NCBI GenBank assembly: GCA_015501605.1
Contig: JADNRZ010000007.1
Coordinates: forward strand, 930,001-994,000
DNA length: 64,000 bases
DNA from: Panaeolus papilionaceus
Lineage: Eukaryota > Basidiomycota > Agaricomycetes > Agaricales
Direction: 5' to 3'
The translations under genes and the position numbers were made by a program. Below the pieces are notes generated by a model that saw only the letters and a list, made by a program, of their open reading frames with translations, was not told the DNA's origin and searched no databases. Shown here piece after piece: positions 23,533-35,767 of the stretch. The first letter of the stretch is position 1. Each line of letters starts with the position of its first letter.

Positions 23533-24744
23533 ATGCCTGCATTCACCCAGAATGCTCTAAGTCCGCGATCGGATACGCCTGGGAGCTCAGACAGCAGCGT
23601 CTCCAACCCCATCTACATTGCTGGTATCATCGTCGCCGCCGTTATCGCCTTGGGAGGGGTGATATGGCTCGGGGTGCACTGGTTGCGCAAGCGTGCTGCA
23701 AAGAAGCGCGAGGAGAAGATGAATGGCGCGTTTTTATCTGTGAAGGGACTTGTTAGAGAAGGCAGTATGGATATGAGTATGATTGAGAAAGATGATGATG
23801 TCTTTGCGAGGGTGCAGTGAGTGTTCATTTTTCTTGGTTCGATTTCTTTCCTTTCCTTGCCTTGGTAGGGTAGGGTCAAATACGTTGGGAATATTCCCGC
23901 TGTTCTGTCAATTGCGGATTGAACACTATTCAATTTTACCGTTCATCGTTCACACTTCATGTTTTTTGCTTATCTGTACCTATCACGTCAATTCAATCTA
24001 TTCAATATCACTGATCACTTCCCTTCACCTATTCCATTCCATCCAATCTAGACGCACCCCAACCAGAGGCGGCACGTTCTCAAGACAGAACATCGATTCT
24101 TCAATCGTCATGCCCGACAAGGTCCACCCCAGAACCCAAACACGCGACGAAATAGTCGCGTACCACCGTCAATCAGGAATAATGCCCAAACCCTTCTCGT
24201 TCGCACTCGGCGGCGGCAATCCCAATCCCCGGGGTTCGTACTTTGATACATCCGATTACGCCAACGACGCCCCCAGCGCACGCAGCTCCTTCCTCAGCCT
24301 CACCCCCCGCCCTCCATCGGCTCCGCCGCGCGCCGCTACTCCGTCATATCCCAAACCTCATCCTTCGATACGGCCACCACCAGCGGCACAGCTAGAAAAG
24401 TGCGCCAGCTCTTCGACCCTGTGCTCCCTGATGAGCTCCTCCTATCCCGTCTTGGCGAAACGCTCACCGTGGTTCAGTCTTTCGATGACGGGTGGTGTCT
24501 TGTGGGCCGTGAAGGCAGCTCTGCTACGCTCCATGCGCCGAAATCGCTGTTCAAGAAAGACACTGAGTCGCAGCAGGCGGCGAATGTTGAATTGGGATGT
24601 ATCCCTGCGTGGTGCTTCTTGAAACCCGTAAAGGGCCTCCGCGCTGAGCGACCTGTGAGGAGCACGAGTTTGGGTATCACAGTTAAGATGGAGGCGCCAG
24701 GGGTGTCTTCACGACATGAATTGGTCTCGTGGGCCAATTTCTAA
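23533..24744 (+). CDS. Membrane-anchored SH3 domain protein (apparent frameshift)
   Basis: Exon 1 (23533-23816) encodes a short N-terminus, one transmembrane helix at about residues 26-46 (YIAGIIVAAVIALGGVIWLG) and a basic stop-transfer RKRAAKKREEK. A GTGAGT donor joins to 24052, reading on RTPTRGGTFSRQN, then DEIVAYHRQSGIMPKPFSF and SLTPR. The C-terminal half is an SH3 domain: FDPVLPDELLLSRLGETLTV, then QSFDDGWCLVGREG and IPAWCFLKP. The two halves are in different frames. The shift lies in the C-rich run near 24300-24315, where one extra base would restore a continuous PSIGSAARRYSVIS. It may be a real mutation or a sequence error. Related basidiomycete proteins act at sites of polarised growth, which I infer for this one only weakly. 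Confidence 0.75.
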
Positions 24745-25127
24745 GCTTTTATTGCTTTGCTTTGCTCAAACGTGTTTGAGCTTCCCTGTCATGGGCATAC
24801 AATCTTCTCTCTATCTCTTCAACTACGGATCTCATTTTTCGCTTTGTTTAACCACGACATCATGATCTGGATCAAGTCAATTCACATTCCTCCCCTGCAC
24901 CCTCATACCCCTTTTTCCTTCATCGCATTGCATGCACTCGTTATTCGTCGCATTATACCCATATCACTGCGCGGCCGAGCCGTTCTGACATGGTCTCCTT
25001 GTCTGGGCTTCTTTATTAGCTACTTAGAATCGGAATTCTTGTTAGTTTTCAAATGTATCATTGTATATCGAATGTATCGTGATCCATTATTTTTCGCACT
25101 ATAACGGAACATCATAACATGGACGAC
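24745..25127. other. Intergenic, convergent 3' ends
   Basis: This lies between the SH3 gene and the F-box gene, both ending here. It is T-rich with no recognisable gene. Confidence 0.5.
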
Positions 25128-26364
25128 CTAACGGATATGAACAACCTTTGTCCACTTCCCGGAAAAGCTGTGGAGGAGAATTTGACGGTCTGGAATGAGA
25201 GGGTGCTGTTCGAACATCGCCTTTGTGAGATGCAGAGCATCTTCCACAGTTTTATCGGGGGTGTGTGGATTGGAACACCATGCATATAATCGAATGGTCT
25301 GCAGCTTTGTGAGCTTGGAAAGGAAGTCATATGTTGCCTGCAGCCTCTGATTAACACCGGACAAATAACGAAACTTAGAAGAAAGCTCCACTCCTTACCT
25401 CCAGGGCTTGGATTTGCCATGCATTGTTTACAAACCCTACAAATCGCAAATTAGGCATGCACTCGAGTACAGCTTTAGGGTGTTGTCAGTAGGGCAAAGT
25501 TCATCAATGAAATGTCACATACTGTCGCGGTCAAACTGGTTATAAAGCTGGAATCCATCTATCGCCTCGATGTTTGGATACACAGTTTTTTGTCTCGCAG
25601 CTATGGAGAGAATGCTATGTCCACCTTGATTATGCCCATGACTACTAATAGTAACAAGCTTGGTGAGGTTTGGGAAACACGGAAACAACTTGGCGGCCTC
25701 TTCATGAAGAGCCAGTGTGCGTAAGTCGGGGTACACATGGCCATGGAACGCTTTGCTAAGAGCAGGAGCGATCTTTGAATGCACAAAGTGAAATGCGAGC
25801 GATTTGAGGTTGGGCAGCGAATCGAGACACTCGACGAACGTTGAGCATATTTCTTTTTGTGATGATGACGAGACAAGTACGACACGCATATGCCTTTTTA
25901 ACCAGATTAAAACCATCCAGATTTCACTGCCAATGTAGATGTGCTCACTTCACATATGCAGCTAGGCCATCATTTTCGATAAGCCCTTTACACTTCTTGC
26001 GTAAAGCCTTGTTTATTTCGCGTGACCACGTGGCGTCCTCTTCAACCCGGAGGGATGCAAGTTCCACCGTCTCCCATAGCAAGGGCAAAAATACCTGCCG
26101 CCAGAGCCGACACGTCTGGGATAAAGAGCGTAGCGTAATCGTTCGTCGCAGCTGTCTCGGCGGAAGCAACCTGTCTTCGCACTTGTCTATATCAGTCCCA
26201 GGAGCAAAGTACGCCTCGTCGACAGGCAGACTAGGGATATACGAGATTATTTCTGTCAAGAGCTCCGCTGGGAGAGTCGGCGCGAGAGCATAGCCTACAG
26301 CAAACTTTGCGATGGCTTCTTCGCGGTGGGCTCTCTTCTGGCCGCGTCGAGTTGTAATTGGCAT
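25128..26364 (-). CDS. F-box-like protein
   Basis: The start is MPITTRRGQKRAHREEAIAK. Exon 1 carries an F-box-like segment at about residues 28-100: LPAELLTEIISYIPSLP, then LRSLSQTCRLWRQVFLPLLWETVEL, with an insertion between the two halves. Exon 2 (about 25520-25900) encodes leucine-rich stretches such as LPNLKSLAFHFVHSK, LRTLALHEEA and FPNLTKLVTISS. Exon 3 gives VLECMPNLRFVGFVNN. The last exon holds LTKLQTIRLYAWCSNPHTPDK and ends KWTKVVHIR at 25128. It is probably an SCF adaptor of the expanded mushroom F-box family with unknown target. No signal peptide is seen. Confidence 0.75.
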
Positions 26365-27400
26365 AACGACAAGGTGGGGGTAATGAGACGAGAGGGAAGT
26401 GTAAGTTGTCTAGAGTGGGAGAAGTCTATTTATACTGCCTTCTAGTGGGGATGGCTATCAGTTTGGACAGATTATAATCGGATAAACAACGTACTTGCTG
26501 AAGGGAAAACGAATATGCGTTTGAATTACTTGTCGTGACGTACATGCATCTCTTGAAGGAAACATGACTCGATGCATTGGCCCATCAGGGTCAGCGAGCT
26601 CAGCAAACTCGATGAAGAGTTGTATGCAAGCAAGCAAAGCAGCCATTTACACACTGATTAAACGAGTGGATTATTTGCCACGAAACAGAGCAAGGAATGC
26701 ACGCGAGACCTTTGACGATAATGTCCATTGGCGGGAGAAACAATCCCCCGTCCAACGGATGAGGACTTGCATAAACAACCAGGTCTGGCCTCGTATGTCT
26801 GCCCCAATTATCTTCATGTAGAGCACAGTCAATCCCAGCTCATGGAGTTAGAGATACGCATCTGAAGAGGAATGCTGCGCATCGAGATCCAGGCAGCGTC
26901 TCCTTGCAAATGATTTCTCCTTTTCTTCAACTAGTGTAGACAGAGACCTCCTGCGAGCTTATAAAAGGTCGACAAATTTGCACGACAGAAAAGCAATTTA
27001 TGTGGAAGGTTGTGTATTGAAAGCACCATTCGACATGCCAGTGCTCGATTCGGATCAGATTCAAACCATCACGTAAGACTTTCCCATGACCACCACTTAG
27101 GGGCTTCGGGCTTCGCGGTCGAGAGCGATCCAGTTCCAAGTGTCACTGTCAGTCATGCAAAAGACATCTCTTCATAAGTATTCATCTACAAGGTCGTTAA
27201 AGTAAGTATAATAAGTTAGCGTAAAGTGTTCGGAAAGTACGTAAATTTAGCTCGAAATTGAGAGTAAAATTGAGAGATTTTAGAGCTTTTGGGTGGGTGT
27301 GAGGTATTTTATACCGAGTCGTTGCTTTTCGTCATACCAGGGCTCATGCGTATGATTGCTGCGGATATGGGAAAGATAAATGTGTGTACGGCGAGATAGC
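26365..27400. other. Intergenic, no gene seen
   Basis: This is about 1 kb between the F-box start and the MFS transporter stop. A TATTTATACTGCC-like stretch near 26425 lies about 60 bp upstream of the F-box start and may be its core promoter. The short frames at 26458-26821 and 26927-27139 show nothing recognisable. Confidence 0.5.
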
Positions 27401-29305
27401 TTACAAGGACCTGGTGCGTTTCTTGGGTTTCTTGGGGATTAGGAAGCTGAGGCGGAGACCGACAAGGGCCATGCCCAACAGCACGTAGTAAACCATGTTT
27501 CCTCCGAGGTAACCCTTTTGCAGGGATATGGCGTATAGCGATGACGCAAAAGTTGGGGCAATAGACCGCATGGCAGAGGCCACCATCTGACCAACACCAT
27601 TGACGGTACCCATGCCGCCATTTTCCGGAGTGTTTTCGACCAGAATGACTTGAACAGCACCTAAAAAAAGATTGTCAGATCGAGAACTGGTTCAGCATTT
27701 GTATAGAAACGCACCGTATGCCATTGGGAACATAATTTGGAAGCTGAGCTGAATGATGATGCATGCAATTACAAATCCGTCGACGTATCCTGCCCTTGAG
27801 ACGAAGTATCTCATAATGGGGTACATTCCGACGCAGATGGGAACTGCACAGCATGATACCATGTACACTTTACGAGCTCCGACCTTGCGGAGGAATGGAC
27901 CTAGCACCCGAGCCTGTACCAGAGAGTTGACGCATCCAAAGGTTCCAAGGATAACGCCGATCTTGAAAGGATCAAGACCCAGACCACCGAGTGAAATGGA
28001 CGTAGAGTAAGTCAAAGGCACGAGAGTGGCATGTCCCATGTCGATGAAGGACAGGAACATGTAGTTCAACAATGTGATCAAGAGAGGCTTTGTCATCAAG
28101 GCGCTAAGTCGAACAGATGAGCTCTGAGATGACGGGGAACTGGTTCCAGATGAGCGGGTTAATGATCCTGCTGTGGGTTCGGGGCTCTGGGTACCATAAC
28201 GGGGTTGATCGTCTTCACCGAGGAGGCTGCTTTCTTCATTTGCCGATCGTTGAAGTTTCTCGAGTTTATCTTTTGCCACAAGCGATGGCAGTGTCTGAAT
28301 ATGGCGTTAATAAGTGAAGAAATGACTGAGAACATGGATTTTGTTACCTCTTTCAAACCAAAGGCGGCAATCAGGAAAGTTATGAAGGCGATAATACCGG
28401 CTACCAGACAGGGAAGGAAGTACGGGTGGGTACGAAGATATGAGATGCGTCCCAGGGTATCTGGCCATCGGGTGGCTGGATTCGAGAGTACTCCTCCGAT
28501 TAAGGGTCTATAGATAAATTGAATTTAGTCAGTTTAACTAACTCTGAAGAGCGTCCTAATTGAAACCCACGCAATTGTACTGCCAAAACTCCACGTCATC
28601 GGGACGAAGGCGTAAGCATTTCCGATGTTAGTCGAATCTGTAATCTGTAATTGGAAGTATTTCGTCAGTATTTGCACGAAACGAGCAATATAATTCGAGT
28701 TCTACCTCCGCAATGATACTTTTGGTAACACCTAAACCGAAACATAACCGATCAGCAATGCGAAAAAGAAATTCGGATGCGAGGAGCCCACGAACCAATA
28801 TTTCCGTTGAAAATACCCTGGAGGCATCTGAAAATAACGAGAGGCCAGAAGGTTGTTGACATTCCAAAGAATATCATAGACAAGGTTAGACCCAAGGGCC
28901 CGAGGAGAAGCACAGGCCGACGTCCAACCCGGTCTGCGAGATAACCCCACTGAACCACAGTGGCGCTCTCAGCAAAGAAGAACGCAGATTCCTGTCATTA
29001 TCGGTCAGCTTGAAATTCATGCAGGTGAGGGTGCGTATATGACCCACAATCATTCCAGCGTAGTACCCGGTCTTTTTCTCGTCGCCATTAGTGATTCCTG
29101 TCTCTCGTACGAATTGGTTGATGAAAGGGTAAATGACAACAGCTGTGATTGGCTCTGCGAATTGAATGAAGAGCACAATGAACAGCTGAAATTTGGGGAG
29201 TGGTGTTGGCTCTCGTGCAGAATCGTCGAAGTCATCATCATTTTCGTGAACAACGGCAGCTGGGTCGCCAAATGGTTTTTGAACCTCTACTACCTCGGTT
29301 GACAT
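27401..29305 (-). CDS. Major facilitator transporter (ZIFL/YCR023C-like DHA1)
   Basis: The start is MSTEVVEVQKPFGDPAA. An in-frame upstream Met at 29341 also exists, but the shorter start fits the family better. Exons show LFIVLFIQFAEPITAVVIYP, then ESAFFFAESATVVQWGYLADRVGRRPVLL, which includes the MFS DRxGRRPVLL loop. Next come GIFNGNI and ITDSTNIGNAYAFVPMTWSF, then PLIGGVLSNPATRWPD. A hydrophilic loop with GSLTRSSGTSSPSSQSSS separates the two six-helix halves. The second half ends PKKPKKRTRSL. Family members are H+-coupled drug or zinc/organic anion exporters of the vacuole or plasma membrane. The substrate is unknown here. There are at least seven exons. Confidence 0.88.
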
Positions 29306-29337
29306 TTTCGACTTGCACGACGCTGAAAGTTTACAGT

Positions 29338-29915
29338 TCAACGCGAACTACGAAGATGAGGGGGAGGGAGAGGGGGAGAAATGGGTGCTCGGTACATAAA
29401 ATGTTTACGATTAGATTCATTTATACCGATTTTTACCTCCGTCGGGTTTACGGTCCATTGATTTGGTAGCTTATAGGCGAATTTTATGCGACGAGTCATA
29501 TCTCGTTGAATCTGGGTGCTGAACTGTTGTTCTTGAAGGAGATGTGAGCGAATCTGTTCCTGCTTACTCATTGAAGGCAATTTCAAGCCGCATTGAGATA
29601 CTTGCTTCTGAAGTTTATCAAGACCTGGCTGGATTTTGAGCGTCAAGATGGTGGCTTGAACCCAGAGAGTGACATTCACGTAAGTTAGTGACCACGCGGA
29701 TACTTAATTCACTGTCCAATGAAATTCAATTGTCGACTGTTATCAAGAACACCACCATCCTGAATGATTTTCCCAAGCTGCATAACACTTACACTTTCTG
29801 GGATAATGTGCATGTAACATAGGTAGACAAGTTGAACCAAATAGGACCTCCAAGAAACTTCCCATCTTACCTTCTTCCATTTCATTAACAAAGTTTTGAC
29901 GGCCATCTTGCTGTG
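29338..29915 (-). other. Possible unrecognised gene or relic
   Basis: Two coding-looking segments lie upstream of the MFS start. One (29915-29709) reads MAVKTLLMKWKK before a GTAAGA donor. An alternative frame reads VSVMQLGKIIQDGGVLDNSR and ends near 29709. The other (29679-29338) reads LKIQPGLDKLQKQVSQC, then SKQEQIRSHLLQEQQFST and MTRRIKFAYKLPNQW. A plausible GTGAAT...AG intron could connect them, but no single start-to-stop model was convincing and I recognise no family. It could be a lineage-specific gene, a pseudogene or chance. Confidence 0.2.
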
Positions 29916-30349
29916 CTGTCTCCCAAGTTCGGTGAATTGTGTGTGGTGTTGATTTCGAGGGTGATCATTTTTACCCAGTTCCGTTCCGACGACTGGTTTA
30001 AATATGTGTAAATTGAAGTTCTAATGCCAGATCACTGCAGGGGTCAATATTCCATCGATGTTGGACTGTACACATCGCTCCTGATGCCCATAAGAACCAC
30101 ATGCAACACAACGTCCAAGGCGCACGGAACTCAACGGAGCTTGCGGTGTATGATTGATGAGGCGCTCCCAAGCGCTCGCCGATAAATTTTCTTGTGAGAA
30201 GATGGTGATCCGGCATTACAGGGGCAAAAATTGGTGCTATTTAGATCGGAAATTCAGGTAGATGAAAGGATATGAATGATAAACTACATAATCCGACTCT
30301 TCAAAGCGGTTCGAGCTTCGAAAGAACCAATCTTAATTCCCGGCGTATC
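29916..30349. other. Intergenic, downstream of esterase A
   Basis: No gene was recognised. It holds the 3' flank of the first esterase gene. The open frame at 29998-30216 has no recognisable content. Confidence 0.45.
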
Positions 30350-32783
30350 TTACTTCTGGAATTCTGCAAGAACCTTGGCGCTGTTTATAAAATTCGTCTG
30401 CTCAAGATTGAAGTCTATAAGAGTAATGTGAGCAAGGACGTCGTATCCGTTGCAATATTCGAAGATTATAACACATACCGTCGGGAATGATCGTAATGTT
30501 GTCCCGCATCAATTGTAATACACCCTTGGTCTTTGTGGTGTAGCGTGGCCATTCAGCTACATGGTGAATTCGGTGAGTGAGCGAAACGCGTCACTAGAAG
30601 CTGTTACAAGACTCACGTCCAGGGTTTAGGTCATTGATGAAATTAATGTAGAAGTCTCGGAATTTCGTAGCAAAGTCCACCTCAACTTGAGCAGCAGATG
30701 GGATGGGTCCAAATAGCAAGGTTAACTCGTTGCCATGGGTCACTGGATAATTGCGTCATTAAATCCAATCATAGGTATTAGGACATGCCAACATCGATAC
30801 TCACCTCCCCGTCGAATATCGTTACCGGGAATGAACTCCCTAAAGTGATAAGCATACATGGGCTGCAGGTCGGCGCCATGTTGGAAGAAGTGGCGACGCC
30901 CACTTAGGAACATCTGGTCCGTATACCAAGCTGCACCTCTGTCAAACAATGAGTCCCCAGTATTGAAAGGCGCCCCTTCTGAGGCATCATTTGCGGGATA
31001 AAGCCGTCTAATTTCATCGTAGACATCAGGTGTGAGGGTGCTGTTGTCGATGACAAGGTGCCCAACATAGTTGTCGAATGCCGCAGATTCCGCATCCCCA
31101 GTTAATCTGAGATTTCTAATGGAGTCGCTGAAGCTGGTCCCTTCATTGAGCTGGGGTATGACGTTGGTTCGTGGCACTCCCTAACAAATCTTAATGGACG
31201 TACGTTGCTTCCACCGAGGTAGGGTACATGTAAGAAATCTCCATTTGAAATCTTCACCGAAGGCCGAACTGAAGCAAAACTTCCGGCCGGCCCTATGGCA
31301 GGCTGCCACAGCTGACTGTTTAAAGTGGACGAAATCATGCTATTGCTGACCTGTTGTAAGGTCTAGAAGGAGGCGTATTTGCTTAAAAGTCATTTTGAAC
31401 CATGATTGAAGACAGACAAACCTGGAATGGAACCTTCTGCAGGCATGCCACTGATCCCGCCCCAGCAGCGCAGCCAGTCGCGGAAAGCAATCGAGCGTAT
31501 GGTTTGCCTGGTTTATCATATGTGCTTGCTGGTGGATCGCTTTTGCTGTTGCATCTTAATTAGCACGAATTTTTTTTTGTTTTGACATAGTACCGTGGTG
31601 ACGTACAAGGGCCCAGTGGACGAATCTGCGATGGCAGCCCTAAACAACGTCCTTTTCCCGGGATACAAGACATGAGCTTGAACACCTCCTGCACCAGCAG
31701 ACTGAATGGGCGTCAATTCAGGAAGCCAAAGGGGAAAAGGCACGAAAGGAAAATAAGCTACAAAAAAACTTACTTGGCCCCAAATTGTTACCTTTATAAA
31801 AATTTGTCAGTAATAAGTTATAACCAAGCACGCTGTTAAGAACGAAAATTACTTTCGCCGGATCACCACCGAATGCTGCGATATTGTCTTGAACATACGC
31901 CAGTGCCATAGCTTGATCTTGAAGCCCAGCATTCAGATCTTGAGTGGGAACATCTTTACTGGCGAGCTGTGTCAAACGGATAATTATTAATTACCAGTGC
32001 CTGCAAACTGAGCTAGGTACCACTCACGAATCCGAAGGTGTTCAGGCGATATGCTCTGAATATGATGGGATTGTCAGCAGACCAGTTGACGAATCAACCT
32101 CTGCGGGGCTTACGTTGAAACGAAAATGAAGGGTTTGCCGCGCTTGACGGCCTGTTGCATAAGGACTGTGGTGAATCGGTCAACCACACCCCAAGCTCCA
32201 GAGTGGCACCCAACACTTACTCGCTGCATCAGTGCCAGTTGTCGATCCGGTCCTAAATCCAAGTTCAGTGCGTCATAGACGACATACTTAATTATACGCC
32301 TACGTGAAACCACCACCCTTCATTTCAAGCAATTTATGGGTTTATTGGTTGTCTGTAAAATGCAAAAAGCATCACTCACATGAATCCAAAAGAGGACTGG
32401 GAGTTTTGCGTCCGATTTAATTCCAGCAGGTCGAAATACCTTGGGTCTATTAGTGCCACGGATTTGTGGGAGCGACGATAACCTACATTCAAGTAAAGAC
32501 AATCTTCGCTTCCAGATCCTGGTTGTGCACATACGCTTGCGAACGAGGTGGCGTTTTTCACTGCACTAGAAGCAGAGGTGATGGGAACAGGGGCCTTGAA
32601 GCGCAGGTTTCCAATCGGCGGTTGGGCGAAAGGAAGGCCCAGCCATTTTTCGATACCATTGGAGGCAGACACACCGTGGAAGGTACCACTAGTTGTCCGC
32701 ACTGTGAGGTCTGATGCACTCTGCGCGGATGCTACGGTGCAGAAGGCCAGAAGTGTTTTCAAGAAGGGCACGAGGATTTGCAT
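30350..32783 (-). CDS. Secreted type-B carboxylesterase, paralog A
   Basis: The start is MQILVPFLKTLLAFCTVASA, a signal peptide. The mature part begins DLTVRTTSGTFHGVS, then EKWLGLPFAQPPIGNLRFKAP and EDCLYLN, which are carboxylesterase type-B signatures. The oxyanion-hole piece is HGGGFTT, of which GGGF lies on a 14-nt exon (32304-32317). It continues GSTTGTDAA after another intron. The nucleophile elbow GQ/SAGAG is split by an intron: VTIWGQ, then SAGAGGVQAHVLYPGKR. The acid region has NEGTSF. The His region is THGNELTLLFGP. The tail ends ...LAEFQK at 30350. It has about 13 exons. It hydrolyses ester bonds extracellularly, with unknown substrate. It is the most diverged of the four paralogs. 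ATATAAG at 32854-32860 (minus strand) is about 75 bp upstream and is a probable TATA box. Confidence 0.87.
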
Positions 32784-33347
32784 ATTTGGAACCGTTCAAC
32801 CAGAGGGTATGAGCAGCGATAGAAAAGACGGTTTTTCCGCCGTCTCCGTGTTCTTATATGCGGGTTAGCACTAATAGAACCGTTCGGAATACGGGCCCTC
32901 TGTGCAGGAGACTATACCAAGGTCTGCCATGTTGCAAAGGCAACACCGTTTTCAGGGACACAAAGTGGTGTTCGAACGCTGTACAGGAACACCTCGTGAG
33001 CTGGAATACGTATGGTAGGGTTTGCCGTGCTACAGCACCCAGAACGATATCAGCATTCGTTGAAAGAGAAGCACCAGAAGACAAAGCGCTAACCACTGAG
33101 GAATGGCCATGTCGGTGATGACAGGGCGTAGTAAAAATAGATAGCACCTCGTTCTTCTGGTTAACATACTCATTTGATGACATCGCGCTTCCATGTGCAT
33201 CTTCAGTCGGACTCGAAGCAAAGCCCAGGTGTCGATACTGCGAAGTGGCTTAAAGGGGTTTATGCAGTCATCCAAACAGAGTAAATATTTAAAATGATCC
33301 ACACATATATTTAGTCTTCTATTTTCACAAAATGGGTGACACGCTTG
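32784..33347. other. Intergenic, esterase A promoter and esterase B 3' flank
   Basis: This contains a TATA-like element near 32854. Frames at 32854-33302 have no recognisable content. No mobile element is seen between the paralogs. Confidence 0.5.
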
Positions 33348-35767
33348 TTATTTCGCAAATTCATTCTGAACTCTTTGAGTGTTGATGAAGTTCGTTTGGA
33401 CGATGTTAAAATCTGGGACCAACAGTTAGTTTGTACCAGATATAAGTGGATAGACACCTACCGTCGGGGATCAGGGTGATGTTGTCGCGAATCAATTGAA
33501 GTACCTTCCTGGTTTTCGTAGAATAGGGAGGCCATTCAGCTAGTCGCAGTGGTTAGTGGCACATACGAACATAACAACTAGAAAGAACGCCCTTACGTCC
33601 AGGATTGAGATCGTTGACAAAGTTAATGTAGAAATCGCGGTATGTGGCCGCAAAGTCATTCTCGATGCTAGCGACTTCCGGGATAGGACCAAATAGCAGC
33701 TCTAACTCGCTTTGATGTGCCACTGGGACATAATATAAGGCTAATTAGCAAGTTAAACGAGCCAAAATCTTACCTCCAGCCTTGATGTCATTCCCAGGAA
33801 TAAACTCGCCGAAGTAATAAGCATACATTGGTTGAAGAGATGATGCATGATCGAAGAAATGACGCCGCACACTCAAGAACATTTGATCGGTGTACCACGC
33901 CGCAGCTCTGTCAAACAAAGAATCGCCAGTGTTAAATGGTGCTCCTTCTGCAGGGTCGTTCGCTGGGTACAGGCGATCGAACTCCAAGAGCACATCTGGT
34001 GTAATGGTGCTGTTGTCGATAACGAGGTGGCCGACAAAATTCTGGAAAGCCTCGGTTTGAGCTGCCACGCTGGGCAATCTAAGATTTTCCACAGATGGGG
34101 CGAAAATCGTGCCTTCGTTTATCTTGAATAAATGCATGTGTATCACTCATATAGTCATGTCGTGTTTTCAAGAGAAGCACTTACATTTGTTCCGCCAATG
34201 TATGGAACGTGCAGGAAGTTGCCAGAGTCTACCTTCTGAGAAGCTGGGACAGGAGCAAAACTGCCGGGAGCAATGGTCGGCTCCCAGAGCTGTCCATTTA
34301 GAGTCTCGTTAATCAGGTCGTTGGTGATGTTCATGAGAGTCTATAGGGTTGATGTGGCGATTGGTTCAGTAGGTCGTTCAAACACACTCGCTGCCAACTC
34401 TTACCGGGAATGGCACATTTTGCAAGCATGCGACGGCTCCTGGACCTGGAGAGCATCCCGTGGCAGAGAGGAGACGAGAAAATGGTTTCCCAGGTTTATC
34501 GTACACCTCGGGGGGAGGAGAACTCTTGCTAAAAAGTGGCTCGGTATGCATGATTCGGAATCATGTATGGCAGATCACGTACAAAGGCCCTGTCGAGGAG
34601 TCCGCGATTCCTGCTCGGAAGAGTGTCCTTGCAGCAGGGTAGAGGATGTGTGCCTCGACACTACCAGCACCGGCAGACTAAAATAAACAATTAGTCAAAA
34701 TTGAATTATCTTGATGCCTCAAATGTTGATTTTCACCTGTCCCCATATAGTCACCTGGTCAGAGTAACTGTCAATATCAGACATCGACCAAAGGAGATAC
34801 CGACTTACTTTGTTGGGATCACCGCCAAAAGCAGCAATGTTGTCTTGCACGAAATTGAGGGCCTGTCTTTGATCTTGGAGGCCGACATTGAGATCCTGGA
34901 GTGGGACGTCTTTACTGGCCAACTGATCGTCGGGTCAGCAGAAGTCAAAAAGCAGAATACAAGTTGTCCAGGACTCACAAATCCAAACGTGTTCATGCGA
35001 TAGTTCCTAAGAGGCACAGTAAATCTTTTAGCGCCCGTCAGGGAGGAATGAAGAATAAAGCATACGTAGAGACGAAAATGATAGGCTTCCCACGCTGGAC
35101 ACTCTGTTGGATGATGACTGAGGAAAGTTAGCATATGATGGGAATACATATAGTGACGGCCCTACTTGTGGGATCAAAAGCTGCTTCAGATGCTGCCCTG
35201 CATAAAAGTGCATGTTGAGCGCGAGTAGGAAATGATAAACGGGCAAGTATTACTTCGTTGTCCAAGCACCCCCCTAACAAAGTTATTGATGAATATGTAG
35301 TCAGCAGATAACGTGAAAAACAACTAACATGAATCCAGAACAACACCGGTAATTTCGCATTCGACTTGACGCCTTGCGGACGCCAAACCTGCCAAAGCAA
35401 GATGGTGAGCAGCGCACTCGATTGTTGAAGAAGTACGGACATTTAGATGAAGACAATCTTCTCCAATAGGAGCGCCGAGTGTTGCACTTGGTGGCTGAGG
35501 ACAGGCATTCCCAAAGGTAGACGCAACTTGTATACCCTTTGCAGGCGAGGCGATCGGCTTGGGGGCCCTAAACCTCAATTTTCCGACTGGCTGTTCGGCG
35601 AAGGGGATGCCTAGCCATTTTTCTGTATTAGCAGGTGTCGAAACGCCACGAAAGGTGCCCGCAGTGGTACGGACATCGAGATTAGGTGGTCCAGGGGCCG
35701 CTGCGCTGTACGACACCACGCAGAGCACAAGGAGATATATCTGACGTTGGTTGCCAAAGATCTGCAT
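33348..35767 (-). CDS. Secreted type-B carboxylesterase, paralog B
   Basis: The start was chosen at [20 protein letters not shown] because all four paralogs begin MQI; an upstream Met exists five codons earlier. A signal peptide is followed by [20 protein letters not shown] and [18 protein letters not shown]. The oxyanion-hole GGAWTT is on a 20-nt microexon (35254-35273), between exons ending VLFWIH and starting [10 protein letters not shown]. The elbow is VTIWGQ then [20 protein letters not shown]. The acid region is NEGTIF, the His region [12 protein letters not shown], followed by [16 protein letters not shown]. It ends VQNEFAK. No stop or frameshift is needed across about 13 exons, so it looks functional. 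It is secreted, with unknown ester substrate. It shares a 17-bp upstream element with paralog D. Confidence 0.88.

Noticed and set aside
25841..26293. 150-aa plus-strand frame over the F-box gene
   Set aside because: The minus-strand frame encodes a clear F-box and leucine-rich segments; this one has no recognisable motif.
34273..34686. 137-aa plus-strand frame inside esterase B
   Set aside because: It lies across minus-strand exons and introns of esterase B and shows no family resemblance.
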